From JAWCLZ01 sp038850275 (lineage in GTDB: Archaea; Halobacteriota; JAWCLZ01): DNA of 21,991 nt. The notes below the pieces were generated by a model that worked only from the letters and a program-made list of their open reading frames with translations, had not been told where the DNA came from and did not search any database. The DNA is taken from the NCBI GenBank assembly GCA_038850275.1, contig JAWCLZ010000019.1, positions 1 through 21,991 of the forward strand. Reading direction: 5' to 3'. Each line of letters opens with the position of its first letter. The stretch's first letter is position 1. A program made the position numbers and the translations under genes. Shown here one piece after another: positions 1-7,577 of this stretch.

Positions 1-101
1 TTCTCTGGCTTGCAGGTTCCTCGAGTTGCATAGGGGCAGCTTCCAGGTTTGCATTCAATATGCACTATGTAGCCGCAGATGGTGCATTTAAACATTGGCA
101 T
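1..101 (-). CDS. Partial small Cys-rich zinc-ribbon/rubredoxin-like protein
   Basis: An open frame runs leftwards from an ATG at 101 off the window edge, so only the N-terminal 33 residues are visible. It begins MPMFKCTICGYIVHIEC and continues with further cysteines (GSCPY, GTC). The CTICGY knuckle is typical of rubredoxin-like and zinc-ribbon metal sites, and the clustered later cysteines suggest one more metal site or the second half of a ribbon. A GTGGA stretch 4-8 bases upstream may serve as ribosome binding site. It lies 168 bases downstream of the ferritin-like gene on the same strand and may belong to that oxygen-defence operon as an electron carrier; that role is inferred. The C-terminus is outside the window, so the family cannot be settled. 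Confidence 0.55.
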   Translation of the reverse strand, partial: MPMFKCTICGYIVHIECKPGSCPYATRGTCKPE

Positions 102-213
102 TTTTCCACTTTAATTTTTAACTTTTAACTTTTTTGCTACTTTGATTTAATCTATGATTAATTTTTTTGGCAAAGACGAATATCTCATATATGCTTGGCT
201 CTCGCTAGAAAAG

Positions 214-263
214 ATAATAAAAATAAAAATAAAAATAAAATAAAAATAAAATAAAAATAAAAA
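214..263. repeat. A/T simple tandem tract (AAAAAT/AAAAT units)
   Basis: The tract is a run of 5- and 6-base units made of A runs broken by single T's, starting six bases after the ferritin-like stop codon. On the transcribed minus strand it reads as consecutive T4-T5 runs separated by A, which is what an archaeal U-rich transcription terminator looks like. No hairpin is visible. It may therefore terminate the rubrerythrin operon transcript. Confidence 0.6.
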
Positions 264-269
264 GATTTC

Positions 270-707
270 TCAAACCTCCTCGAGCATCGTTGTGAAAGCA
301 TCATGATGCTCTTCCTCATCTTCGAGTATTTCCTTGAAAATAAAAGCAGTAGTTATATCCCCCTCGCCCTCGGCTTGCTTGACTATTTGCTTGTAGAGAG
401 ATATTGCATCCTCCTCAGCCTTAGCATCTATCTCTAGAAATTCCTTCAAACTATTACCAATTTTTATCTCACTGGGTTTCGTGGTTGGAGTTCCAGTTAA
501 ATACCAAAGTCTCTCAGCGATCTTCTCCGCATGCTGCATTTCGGTAATTGCAGTTTTCTTGAAAATATCTCCAACTGCAACTGCTTTAACCCCTGTGACT
601 TGCACGTGCTGCCACATATATTGAATACTAACTGCTATTTCCCTAGCAATGGCTTCATTCAACATCTGCTTCAACTTATCGCTTATTTTAGTTGCAGGTT
701 CAATCAA
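270..707 (-). CDS. Ferritin-like di-iron protein (bacterioferritin/Dps-like)
   Basis: This 145-residue protein has the four-helix ferritin-like pattern. Glu23 lies in helix 1, E56-x-x-H59 (EMQHAEKI) in helix 2, an acidic pair near residues 98-99 in helix 3, and E131-x-x-H134 in the ILEDEEEHHDAF segment that mirrors the bacterioferritin helix-4 motif. These residues would bind a di-iron centre for iron oxidation and storage or peroxide removal in the cytoplasm. The start is a TTG at 707: a GGGGGTG Shine-Dalgarno sits about six bases upstream, and the next ATG (codon 15) would cut into helix 1. It follows FprA and rubrerythrin on the same strand, which fits an iron/oxygen defence operon. The exact subfamily (Bfr, Dps-like or another ferritin-like protein) is not resolved, and no haem-ligand methionine was identified. 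Confidence 0.8.
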   Translation of the reverse strand: MIEPATKISDKLKQMLNEAIAREIAVSIQYMWQHVQVTGVKAVAVGDIFKKTAITEMQHAEKIAERLWYLTGTPTTKPSEIKIGNSLKEFLEIDAKAEEDAISLYKQIVKQAEGEGDITTAFIFKEILEDEEEHHDAFTTMLEEV

Positions 708-743
708 AATTTACACCCCCAATCTTTCTCATGCTTCCTCTCT

Positions 744-1931
744 TTATACTTTTCCTTTAACTTGATTGGCTATCCTTCTGCCGAATTCAAAGCACTCTTT
801 TAATTCGCTCTCGCTTGGTATCCATTGCAAGCGAAGTGGCTCAATGGTTTGGAAGCCGGCTTCTTCAAGGCGCTTGATTGCTGCGCTTGGCGCTTCTCCA
901 CTCCAACCATAGGATCCAAAGGCACTTGCCTTTTTACCTTTGAATCTCAAGCCTTTGATGTACTCCAGGAATCCAGCAACGCTGGGATAAATAGCATTGT
1001 TAATGGTAGGGGTTCCAACGAGTAGAACTCTGGAGAACTTAATTTCCTTCACGATCTCGCTCCAGTCAGACTTTCTGAGGTGGAATAATTGCGTCCTCAC
1101 TCCTTCACTTGCTATGCCTTCTGAGATTGCAATTGCCATTTTCTCAGTGCTTTGCCACATTGTATCAAAGACTATTACAACTCTATCTCTCAGCACTCCT
1201 TTACTCCACTCGAGATATGCATTGATAATTTGCAGGGCATTCTCCCGCCAAATAACACCATGGCTAGGTGCAATGATCTTAGGAGCAATTCCTAGAGCTG
1301 TGATTTTTTCAACTGCTTTTGGAATTAAAGCTGAATATGGCTCGAGGATATTTGCATAGTACTTCGCTGCTTCCTCAAGGATATCAATATCCTTAACTTC
1401 ATCATTGAATCGCTTTGAAGTTGCAATATGCTGCCCAAAGGCATCGCTTGAGAGTAAAATTTGGTCTTCAATGAGATAGCTCACCATGCTATCTGGCCAG
1501 TGGAGCATTGGAATCTCAGCAAATTTTAAAGTTTTCCTGCCTAGTTTTAATTCATCGCCTGTTTTCACCACTTGAAAATCCCACTCTCGCTGATAATGCT
1601 TTTTCAGGCCTTCTTTCCCCTTAGCACTGCATACAACCTTTGCCCTTTCTGCGATTTTTAGAATATCAAGAAGTGATCCTGAGTGATCCATTTCCACGTG
1701 ATTGGAAATGACATAATCTATCCTCGCTGGGTCTATAACATCTTTAATTCTAGCGATCATTTCACCTGCAAATCCATGTTTAACAGTATCCACCAACGCG
1801 ATTTTCTCATCGAGGATTAAATAGGCATTGTAACTCGTTCCCCTAGGGGTTTTATAGCCGTGGAAATCGCGTATGTTCCAGTCAATCGCTCCAACCCAGA
1901 ATATTCCCTCAGTGATTTTAACCGCCTTCAT
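744..1931 (-). CDS. fprA: A-type flavodiiron protein (FprA / F420H2 or rubredoxin:oxygen oxidoreductase)
   Basis: This 395-residue protein has an N-terminal metallo-beta-lactamase-type di-iron domain (about 1-245) and a C-terminal flavodoxin domain (about 250-390). All expected iron ligands are visible: H78, E80, D82 in NHVEMDHSGS, H144 in PMLHWPDS, D163 in SSDAFG and H224 in APSHG. The flavodoxin part carries the FMN loop FDTMWQSTEKMA and the AFGSYGWSGEA motif. Such enzymes reduce O2 to water (or NO) with electrons from F420H2 or rubredoxin; the donor cannot be told from sequence. The longer frame begins at a GTG overlapping the rubrerythrin stop. I place the start at the ATG at 1931, 22 bases after that stop, because family members begin near this MKAVKITEGIFWVG segment. 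The gene is co-transcribed with rubrerythrin and the ferritin-like gene. Confidence 0.93.
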   Translation of the reverse strand: MKAVKITEGIFWVGAIDWNIRDFHGYKTPRGTSYNAYLILDEKIALVDTVKHGFAGEMIARIKDVIDPARIDYVISNHVEMDHSGSLLDILKIAERAKVVCSAKGKEGLKKHYQREWDFQVVKTGDELKLGRKTLKFAEIPMLHWPDSMVSYLIEDQILLSSDAFGQHIATSKRFNDEVKDIDILEEAAKYYANILEPYSALIPKAVEKITALGIAPKIIAPSHGVIWRENALQIINAYLEWSKGVLRDRVVIVFDTMWQSTEKMAIAISEGIASEGVRTQLFHLRKSDWSEIVKEIKFSRVLLVGTPTINNAIYPSVAGFLEYIKGLRFKGKKASAFGSYGWSGEAPSAAIKRLEEAGFQTIEPLRLQWIPSESELKECFEFGRRIANQVKGKV

Positions 1932-1953
1932 ATTACTTCGCCTTCGTATAACA

Positions 1954-2520
1954 TTAGTAGTTTTCACATAGCATTTCGAAATAGTTCTTAGGATGCCTGC
2001 AGTTGGGGCACTCCTCTGGAGCAGATTTGCCCTCGTGTATATATCCGCAGTTTCTGCACTTCCACTTAGTCGTGCTCTCTTTCTCGAATACTTGAGCTTT
2101 CTTTAAATTCCCTAGCAGTGCTCTATATCGCTTTTCATGAAACTCCTCCACCTCGGCAACTTCTTTGAAGAACTTCGCTGCATCTTTAAATCCCTCTTTA
2201 ATCGCCATTTTTTCAAACTCAGGGTACATCTCTGACCACTCATAGTGCTCTCCAGCTATTGCAGTTTCTAGGTTTCTGGCTGTATTATTCCATTCACCTA
2301 GCAATTTCCAGATCATCTTCGCGTGCTCTTTTTCATGATCAGCTGTTTCCTCGAAAATCGCAGCTATCTGCTCAAAACCAGCTTCTCTAGCTATCTTGGC
2401 GAAGTAGGTATACTTATTCCTCGCTTGGCTCTCCCCCGCGAATGCCTTCCATAGATTTTTCTCAGTTTCCGAGCCTTTCTTCACTGGTTGAGGATCAGAA
2501 ACCGTTAATGGATCTTTCAT
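1954..2520 (-). CDS. rbr: Rubrerythrin
   Basis: This 188-residue protein has the classic rubrerythrin plan. An N-terminal di-iron four-helix domain carries E30, E63-x-x-H66, E91 and E125-x-x-H128. A C-terminal rubredoxin domain follows, with the Fe(Cys)4 site at C155, C158, C171 and C174 (WKCRNCGY and ECPNCRH). It reduces hydrogen peroxide in the cytoplasm of anaerobes using electrons from rubredoxin-type carriers or NAD(P)H reductases. Start ATG 2520 is preceded by AGAGGTG about six bases upstream. It is the first gene of the minus-strand operon with FprA and the ferritin-like protein. Its promoter region is shared with a divergent Lrp/AsnC gene and contains a near-palindrome (540-563 within the 2500s), suggesting control by that neighbour; the control is inference. 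Confidence 0.96.
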   Translation of the reverse strand: MKDPLTVSDPQPVKKGSETEKNLWKAFAGESQARNKYTYFAKIAREAGFEQIAAIFEETADHEKEHAKMIWKLLGEWNNTARNLETAIAGEHYEWSEMYPEFEKMAIKEGFKDAAKFFKEVAEVEEFHEKRYRALLGNLKKAQVFEKESTTKWKCRNCGYIHEGKSAPEECPNCRHPKNYFEMLCENY

Positions 2521-2539
2521 TTAATACACCTCTTAAAGT

Positions 2540-2563
2540 AAATGTTTTTATACAAATACATTT
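2540..2563. promoter_or_regulatory. 24-bp near-palindrome, candidate operator between rbr and the Lrp gene
   Basis: The arms AAATGT (2540-2545) and ACATTT (2558-2563) are exact inverted copies, and over the whole 24 bases 20 positions are symmetric. The site sits between the rubrerythrin start (2520) and the candidate TATA box on its upstream side. A dimeric Lrp-type protein from the divergent gene bound here would block or help rubrerythrin transcription. The position and symmetry are read directly; the regulator assignment is inferred. Confidence 0.5.
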
Positions 2564-2572
2564 TTATATAGA
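2557..2572. promoter_or_regulatory. Overlapping divergent TATA-like boxes
   Basis: The AT stretch CATTTTTATATAG contains TATA-like sequence usable on both strands. For the minus strand (ATATAAAAATG) a start site about 25 bases downstream would lie near 2537, giving a short leader before the rubrerythrin ATG at 2520. For the plus strand the start site would fall close to the Lrp ATG at 2585, and no Shine-Dalgarno is seen there, so that mRNA may be leaderless. Confidence 0.45.
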
Positions 2573-2584
2573 TTTCGTATCAAT

Positions 2585-3061
2585 ATGGGAAGAAAAATGA
2601 AAAAATTATCCGAAAATAGGACAATTGAGCTTGAAATTGATGCTCTAGATGTGAAAATCCTCAAGCTGCTTGAGGAAGATGGTAGAGCTTCATTTACTGA
2701 GATCGCTAGGAAGTTGAGGTTAAATGAATCCACTGTGAGAAAAAGAATTTTAAGATTAAAATCAAAGCAAGTTATTAAAAAATTTTCAATTGAAATAGAT
2801 CCCGCTAAAATTGGCTTCCATACCGTTGCAATCATTGGAATAGATGTCGAGCCCGCGAAACTCTTGGAAGCTGCGCAGCAAATTTGCGATATCCCTGCCG
2901 CTAGATATGTAGCTACTTCAACTGGAGACCACATGATTTTAACTGAATTCTGGGCAAAAGATGGAAGAGCACTTACCAGCTTGATCTCTAATCAAATTGG
3001 AAAAATAGAGGGCATAAAGAAGATCTGCCCCGCAATTATACTCGAGAAATTAAAGGGCTAG
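2585..3061 (+). CDS. Lrp/AsnC-family transcription regulator
   Basis: This 158-residue protein has an N-terminal helix-turn-helix (about residues 20-66, LDVKILKLLEEDGRASFTEI followed by the recognition helix LNESTVRKRILRL). A C-terminal RAM/AsnC ligand-binding and oligomerisation domain follows (about 75-155, with the GDHMILTEFWAKDGRAL segment). Proteins of this type bind DNA as dimers or octamers and often respond to amino acids or redox state. It is divergent from the rubrerythrin operon with a shared 64-base promoter region that holds a near-palindrome, so autoregulation and control of the oxygen-defence genes is the simplest guess. No Shine-Dalgarno precedes ATG 2585; a start at Met5 (2597) is possible. 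The effector is unknown. Confidence 0.9.
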   Translation: MGRKMKKLSENRTIELEIDALDVKILKLLEEDGRASFTEIARKLRLNESTVRKRILRLKSKQVIKKFSIEIDPAKIGFHTVAIIGIDVEPAKLLEAAQQICDIPAARYVATSTGDHMILTEFWAKDGRALTSLISNQIGKIEGIKKICPAIILEKLKG

Positions 3062-3073
3062 AGGTAGAAACAA

Positions 3074-3667
3074 ATGCTCTTTAAAATTATGGGAGAAGGA
3101 GAACCAGTGAAGCTATTCATAGGCGGAGTGCATGGAAGCGAGGGAGAAATCACTGAAAAGGTATTACTCCGCTTAATTAAGAATACCAAAGTAACTCAAG
3201 GCAAACTTGTAATCTGCAACTTAATCAAGGATGGAGAATATCTCAGCACTTTGAATAAAGCCTATTATGAAAGCGAAGTGGGGATGAAGCTACTTGGAAT
3301 TATACGCAGCTATAGGCCAAGCATATACATAGAGCTGCATTCCTATTCCCCGGAGAACTATGAAAAACTCATAGACCCCGAGCGAAAGCAAAAAACTGGC
3401 GTGCCACCTTTGATCGAGCTTGAACAGCGCATATTAATAGGCTCAGTTTCTCCCTTGATTCGAACCAATGAGTTTAAAATAGAGGATCTATGCTTAACGC
3501 TGGAGATTCCAAAAATCAATCCACCCCTTGATCTCGCTGCATCCCTGCTTGCAATGATTGCGAATCAAGATAAAGAGGAGATATTGAAAAGCTTTGAAGC
3601 AGGCTATCCTGAGCAGTACAAGATCATGGTTAAAAACTTCCAGGAATACTTCGGAGTTAAGTATTAA
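3074..3667 (+). CDS. Conserved archaeal protein, zinc hydrolase-like (possible DUF2119)
   Basis: This 197-residue soluble protein starts at an ATG preceded by GAGGTAG and lies 12 bases after the Lrp gene, so the two are probably co-transcribed. The segment FIGGVHGSEGE (H20 and E23) followed by IYIELHSYSPENY (H89) resembles the His-x-x-Glu...His zinc site of M14 carboxypeptidase/aspartoacylase-like enzymes. From memory this layout and length fit the archaeal family DUF2119 (COG4073), whose function is not known. The pairing with an Lrp-type regulator might mean amino-acid or peptide metabolism, but nothing in the sequence names a substrate. The zinc-enzyme reading is inferred from three residues only. 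Confidence 0.6.
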   Translation: MLFKIMGEGEPVKLFIGGVHGSEGEITEKVLLRLIKNTKVTQGKLVICNLIKDGEYLSTLNKAYYESEVGMKLLGIIRSYRPSIYIELHSYSPENYEKLIDPERKQKTGVPPLIELEQRILIGSVSPLIRTNEFKIEDLCLTLEIPKINPPLDLAASLLAMIANQDKEEILKSFEAGYPEQYKIMVKNFQEYFGVKY

Positions 3668-3705
3668 AATTAAAATAAAATTAAAATTAAAATTAAAATA
3701 AATAA
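3665..3705. repeat. AT-rich simple tract (AAAATT/AAAAT units) after a stop codon
   Basis: Units of AAAATT and AAAAT repeat from the stop codon of the plus-strand gene to about 3705. The tract is A-rich on the plus strand and T-rich on the minus strand, so it could stop transcripts arriving from the minus-strand pilin operon. It resembles the tract at 214-263, which also abuts a stop codon. Confidence 0.55.
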
Positions 3706-3949
3706 TTGGCTATTTCTAAGCGCCTCTCGCGATATCAATCAATCTAATTCTCTCCAGAAGGGTATGGTCGACCTCCGTCATCGGTATTCACAAAAAGTAT
3801 ACTAATTTGAACCCCTGATTTTTGGGGCTCTTCTCGGGAATGAGGACTTTGCAAGGGTTTTTTGAACACCTTTAATAAGACTTTTCTGAACAAACAGCAA
3901 CTTTGGTCATCAGAAGCTATGAAAGAAAATGCCATTTTAATTAGTGTAT
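3706..3949. other. Convergent intergenic region, no convincing gene; holds a segment related to one at 13905-13940
   Basis: This stretch lies between the stop codons of two convergent genes. A 63-codon minus-strand frame (3744-3935) lacks a Shine-Dalgarno and any recognisable family and I do not call it. The segment 3831-3866 matches 13905-13940 at 28 of 36 positions without gaps and ends in the same GGTTTTTTGAA. A short CCCC/GGGG inverted repeat lies at about 3812-3827. Termination or a small structured RNA is possible; nothing is proven. Confidence 0.4.
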
Positions 3950-5245
3950 TTAAGCAATTGAGCCTATGTCGATTTCAACAATGCTCATGGCGATATTAAG
4001 GCGAATATCCAAAACATTGCTTGATTGTTCAAAAACTGTGCCATTTATCAATAAGGTAACCTTATCTTCCGTTATACTTGTTTCAAATTGATTTGGTGAC
4101 GTCAAATTGGCACCTGCACATTGAGCTGCGAGGTATTGCTCCCAAGCTTGAGGATAGTCCGTTTTAATTGATATCGCTATGCTTTTTGCATTAAAATATT
4201 CACTTTTCAAAATATTTTGGTTTGAAATAGTACTCGTCCTTATTTCTTCCATACTGGAGCTACTTAACGAGCTAGATTTACCTGCAAGAACGATTGCATG
4301 CACATCAACACTTATATTAACCTCATTCAATTTTGAAATTGTTATTATTGGAGGTAGCCTCATCGTCGACCTATTGTCTTGATTTATGATTAATGCGCCA
4401 TTTTCATAGACGAGCTTTTGATTTATCCAGTAGTTGTTGTGGGAGAAGTATTTGATATTCCCAACACGGGTTAGATTTAGATCAGTTATGACTCGCGAAT
4501 ATGCAGATATATTGCTTCCTTTAATTGAGGTGGTGATTCTTGAATTTCCATCGATTCTATTGAACTCCAAGTTTATTGGATTTGGAGGATATTTTATATC
4601 AGGGAGGAAGGCTAAGATATCAAAGGTTAAAGGGCTATAAGCATTTCCTGATCCAGAGAAGTAATAAGGAGCATAATATACTCTCGTTCCATCCACATTG
4701 ATAGTTAGACCTCGAGTATCGCTCACTCTGCTAAAAACAACTTCGTGGTTTCGCCCTTCAGCTATAGTGAGCTTGAATGCTGCATTAGTCCCAGACATAT
4801 ATGTGACAATTACTTCTAGCTTTTTCAACTCTGTTACATTTCTAATAGTTAGAGGGAAATCATTGTTTGTTTTGCTACTATAGGTAATGCTTAGGTCAGC
4901 TATGGTTGTATTTCTAGATATTGTAAATGAGCCACTTTCAGAATCTATCTCCAGCGACCCACTTGAAGAAGTTGAACCTAGAAATGGCAAGCTGTTGCTG
5001 CTACCCATTTGAATTGTGGTGCTTGTGGAATTGATGTTTGCAGCGGCTACTTTCTCAATATTAGATTTGAGTATTGAGAAGTCTTTTTTGACAGCTTGCA
5101 TATGTTCTGCTTCAGCATCTTTTTTCCAAGCCGGTATATAACTTGTGTTAACTATTGCTAGTATGCCAACTGCAATTCCAAACATCAAAATTGCGCTTAC
5201 TACAACAGATATAGCCTCTTCTGATCCAAAGAGTTTGTTCTTCAT
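3950..5245 (-). CDS. Large pilin-like secreted surface protein (class III signal)
   Basis: This 431-residue protein begins with a short charged leader and SEE-AISVVVSAILMFGIAVGILA, a typical archaeal type IV pilin-like N-terminus. One hydrophobic helix (about 11-33) is followed by a long polar ectodomain rich in Ser, Thr, Asn and Ile with many N-x-S/T sequons, consistent with a secreted beta-rich glycoprotein. A PibD/EppA-type peptidase would probably cut near the GSEEA junction. The start ATG overlaps the stop of the upstream small pilin (ATGA) and follows an AAGGTGA site. It is the last gene of the operon with TadA- and TadC-like proteins, so it is probably a filament subunit, tip adhesin or minor pilin. 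Its size is large for a pilin and closer to archaeal pilin-like proteins of the haloarchaeal DUF7289 type; that family call is tentative. Confidence 0.75.
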   Translation of the reverse strand: MKNKLFGSEEAISVVVSAILMFGIAVGILAIVNTSYIPAWKKDAEAEHMQAVKKDFSILKSNIEKVAAANINSTSTTIQMGSSNSLPFLGSTSSSGSLEIDSESGSFTISRNTTIADLSITYSSKTNNDFPLTIRNVTELKKLEVIVTYMSGTNAAFKLTIAEGRNHEVVFSRVSDTRGLTINVDGTRVYYAPYYFSGSGNAYSPLTFDILAFLPDIKYPPNPINLEFNRIDGNSRITTSIKGSNISAYSRVITDLNLTRVGNIKYFSHNNYWINQKLVYENGALIINQDNRSTMRLPPIITISKLNEVNISVDVHAIVLAGKSSSLSSSSMEEIRTSTISNQNILKSEYFNAKSIAISIKTDYPQAWEQYLAAQCAGANLTSPNQFETSITEDKVTLLINGTVFEQSSNVLDIRLNIAMSIVEIDIGSIA

Positions 5246-5679
5246 GTTTCACCTTTTAAATATCCTCTTGCGATCTGCTGCCCAGATTTGATGTAGAATA
5301 CCGCCACCTCTAATGTTTCAGATGTAGAAAAATTCATTCCAGGGGTAATGTCTAGCGTTGTATTAATTTTAATGATATCACCTAGAAACCAAGTGCTAAA
5401 AGAACTTCTTGATGAATTCCAAATACTTATACTACCATTGATGCAAATAACTATTCTAAGATTTTTTACATCCACTGGGTCACCTCCAACGTGCTTGAGA
5501 TATATGGTAGATGGTGCTTTTGCCCAAGCTTGGACTTCAACATGCGGGGTATCCTCATTAATTGGATATGAAAATACGAAAGCTGCCACGATAGAGAATG
5601 CGACCACTGCAATGCTAGTCATAAGCAGCTCACCTATGACCTCCGAGACCGCGCCTTCTGATTGAAATAATTCCCTCAT
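5242..5679 (-). CDS. Archaeal type IV pilin-like protein (DUF1628-like N-terminus)
   Basis: This 145-residue protein begins MRELFQSEGAVSEVIG and continues into one hydrophobic helix (about 14-37), followed by a compact ectodomain. The GAVSEVIG segment matches the archaeal pilin N-terminal consensus (AVSPVIG type), so it should be a PibD-processed filament subunit. I moved the start to ATG 5679. It has GAGG eight bases upstream and comes just after the platform-gene stop at 5690, whereas the longer frame from 5721 would overlap that gene by 32 bases and add 14 non-pilin residues. Its stop overlaps the start of the next pilin-like gene. No prepilin peptidase is encoded in this window. Confidence 0.8.
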   Translation of the reverse strand: MRELFQSEGAVSEVIGELLMTSIAVVAFSIVAAFVFSYPINEDTPHVEVQAWAKAPSTIYLKHVGGDPVDVKNLRIVICINGSISIWNSSRSSFSTWFLGDIIKINTTLDITPGMNFSTSETLEVAVFYIKSGQQIARGYLKGET

Positions 5680-5689
5680 ATTTTTGCCT

Positions 5690-7570
5690 CTAAATAGCAA
5701 CTGTAAATGTAATGAGCGCAATTGTTATCATAATCAAAGAATGCTTTATTCCCGAGAAAATCGAGCCTTCTCCCATTTGACCAGCGATCAAACCGGAGCA
5801 AAAACCTTGAATCAATGATGCATGATAAAAAAGGCGATTACATAGAGCGTAATCGATGCCTTCTGCGAACATTCTACTTGCTAAGATGCTACCTGAAATA
5901 CTGCCCGTTGGCATCGCAGCTAAAAATTTTGTGCTCAACACAAAGACAACGAAAAGGAAGACAAAGAAAGAAATATAAACCACAATTACATAGATAAGCA
6001 TATTTGTAAATCTTTCTCTCTTCAATGCTTGATTCATCTCTGCAACTCTGGCTGTAATTCTCAAAACCTCTTTAATATCGCTGGTTGCCTCACTGGCCTT
6101 TACCATAATCGCGATACATCGTGAGATTGCCATTGTTTTTATTCTTCGCTCAAACTTTATTAGAGCTTCAGAAGTTGCCCCACCCCATTCAATAATTTTC
6201 CAGATTCGCTTTACCTCTGATGTTAAAACTCCAAGGTTAGATTCTAAAATAGCTTTCATGGAGTGTGTAAGCGAGAGTCCAGCTTCATTCATGCTTGCAA
6301 GGCGCCTCAGAAACTCTGGAACCTGTCTTTCTATATCATTGATCTTTTTCTTGCGAATTTCATAGCAAATTGCAAAGGGAGAGAGAAAAATTAAAGCTGC
6401 GACTACTAAATGGTCGTCCAACAAGCTCAAAGCTGAATCAAAGCTAGTTATTCGGCTACAGAGATTATAATATTGAAGGGTGAAGTAGGTTATCCCGGGA
6501 ATGAAGGAAATACAAAAGGTCTTATGGGGCTTTTCATAAAACCTCAATGCGTTTTTAACTGCTTTCCATCTATCATACTTTTCCAACTTCAATTTAAGGT
6601 TTTTCTCTTTCATTTGATCTGTAGCAGGACTAACTCTAACCTCCCGGAAGATATCTAGCTTCTTAGTGGATATTTCCATATCTAGGTTGCCCTCATTTCC
6701 TGATAGTGAAGTCAATAAAACTAGGAAGAAAGCGCAGCTCAATGGAACCAATAAATAGATTACGAGAACAAGCAAGATTAAAGAAGAAGGGTTTATCAAA
6801 CCAATTACTACTATTATGGTTATTAGAAAAAGGGGACCTGCTACAAATACGGTAATATACACTTCTGCAAGTAAGCCTAAAGTTTCCAAGAAAATCTTTT
6901 GCTCAACTAAAGCATTGCTGTGAAATTGATCTGATTTACTGCTTAGATACTCGATAATGTTCCCTCCACTTTTTATTACTGAAATTAGACCATCTAGAAA
7001 TTCTTTGAACATTTGCGATGGAGTGCGAAAACTAGCATTTCTTATTGCTGTTATCACATCTACCCCGAAGAATTCTATGTCTCTAACTATAAGGGCAAAT
7101 TCTTCAGCAGTATCTTGATAAATTGCTTTTTTATCCGCTATCGATTTAAACATTTCCAAAATATTCAAGCCTCCTTTGCTAAGCGCAAACATATATGCAA
7201 CTGCATGCGGTAGAGTGAGATTGATTCTGGTTTTACGAATTCTAGCCTTTAGCTTAGGATAAAGCATAAAAAGGTAGTAGCTAGTCGAGGCAAATAATGC
7301 AAAACAGATCATCCCTGATATAAATGAGAATAGCATTACTCTACCTGTTTCATCAAAAGGAAGCATTTCCCAAAAATCTGCTTTCAATAAGCCTAGTGGA
7401 GTGAGCTTCATTTGAACCATAATCTGGTACAATGTAGAGCCAACTACTCCAGCAATAAGACCAATTATTATTGAAAGGAGTTTTGCAGTGCTCAAATATT
7501 GCTCAGCTCTCATACCAATATTTGCCTGCCTCAAATATTTTTGAGTGTTAAGCTGTGTCTCGCTTTTCAT
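5690..7570 (-). CDS. TadC/ArlJ-like pilus assembly platform protein, two T2SSF domains
   Basis: This 626-residue polytopic membrane protein carries two copies of the type II secretion F domain. The first (about 120-215) begins LPHAVAYMFALSKGGLNILE and the second (about 415-515) begins VPEFLRRLASMNEAGLSLTH. Hydrophobic pairs precede and follow each copy: roughly 29-55, 75-105, 230-285, 355-405, 517-545 and 590-625. It would form the inner-membrane platform that couples the ATPase to filament assembly. The duplicated-domain, multi-TM layout is usual for archaeal TadC/ArlJ-type proteins. Start ATG 7570 lies seven bases after the ATPase stop, with AGGGA just upstream, so the two are translated together. 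No breaks are seen. Confidence 0.88.
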   Translation of the reverse strand: MKSETQLNTQKYLRQANIGMRAEQYLSTAKLLSIIIGLIAGVVGSTLYQIMVQMKLTPLGLLKADFWEMLPFDETGRVMLFSFISGMICFALFASTSYYLFMLYPKLKARIRKTRINLTLPHAVAYMFALSKGGLNILEMFKSIADKKAIYQDTAEEFALIVRDIEFFGVDVITAIRNASFRTPSQMFKEFLDGLISVIKSGGNIIEYLSSKSDQFHSNALVEQKIFLETLGLLAEVYITVFVAGPLFLITIIVVIGLINPSSLILLVLVIYLLVPLSCAFFLVLLTSLSGNEGNLDMEISTKKLDIFREVRVSPATDQMKEKNLKLKLEKYDRWKAVKNALRFYEKPHKTFCISFIPGITYFTLQYYNLCSRITSFDSALSLLDDHLVVAALIFLSPFAICYEIRKKKINDIERQVPEFLRRLASMNEAGLSLTHSMKAILESNLGVLTSEVKRIWKIIEWGGATSEALIKFERRIKTMAISRCIAIMVKASEATSDIKEVLRITARVAEMNQALKRERFTNMLIYVIVVYISFFVFLFVVFVLSTKFLAAMPTGSISGSILASRMFAEGIDYALCNRLFYHASLIQGFCSGLIAGQMGEGSIFSGIKHSLIMITIALITFTVAI

Positions 7571-7577
7571 ATTTTCC

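Noticed and set aside
3804..3815. GGGGTTCAAATT on the minus strand looks like a tRNA T-arm
   Set aside because: No complementary CCCC follows and no acceptor, D or anticodon arms can be drawn around it.
3744..3935. 63-codon minus-strand frame
   Set aside because: No Shine-Dalgarno, no family, and it covers the non-coding-looking repeated segment; judged chance or a remnant.
5680..5721. Upstream extension of the small pilin
   Set aside because: It would overlap the platform gene by 32 bases and put 14 extra residues before the class III leader; GAGG supports ATG 5679.
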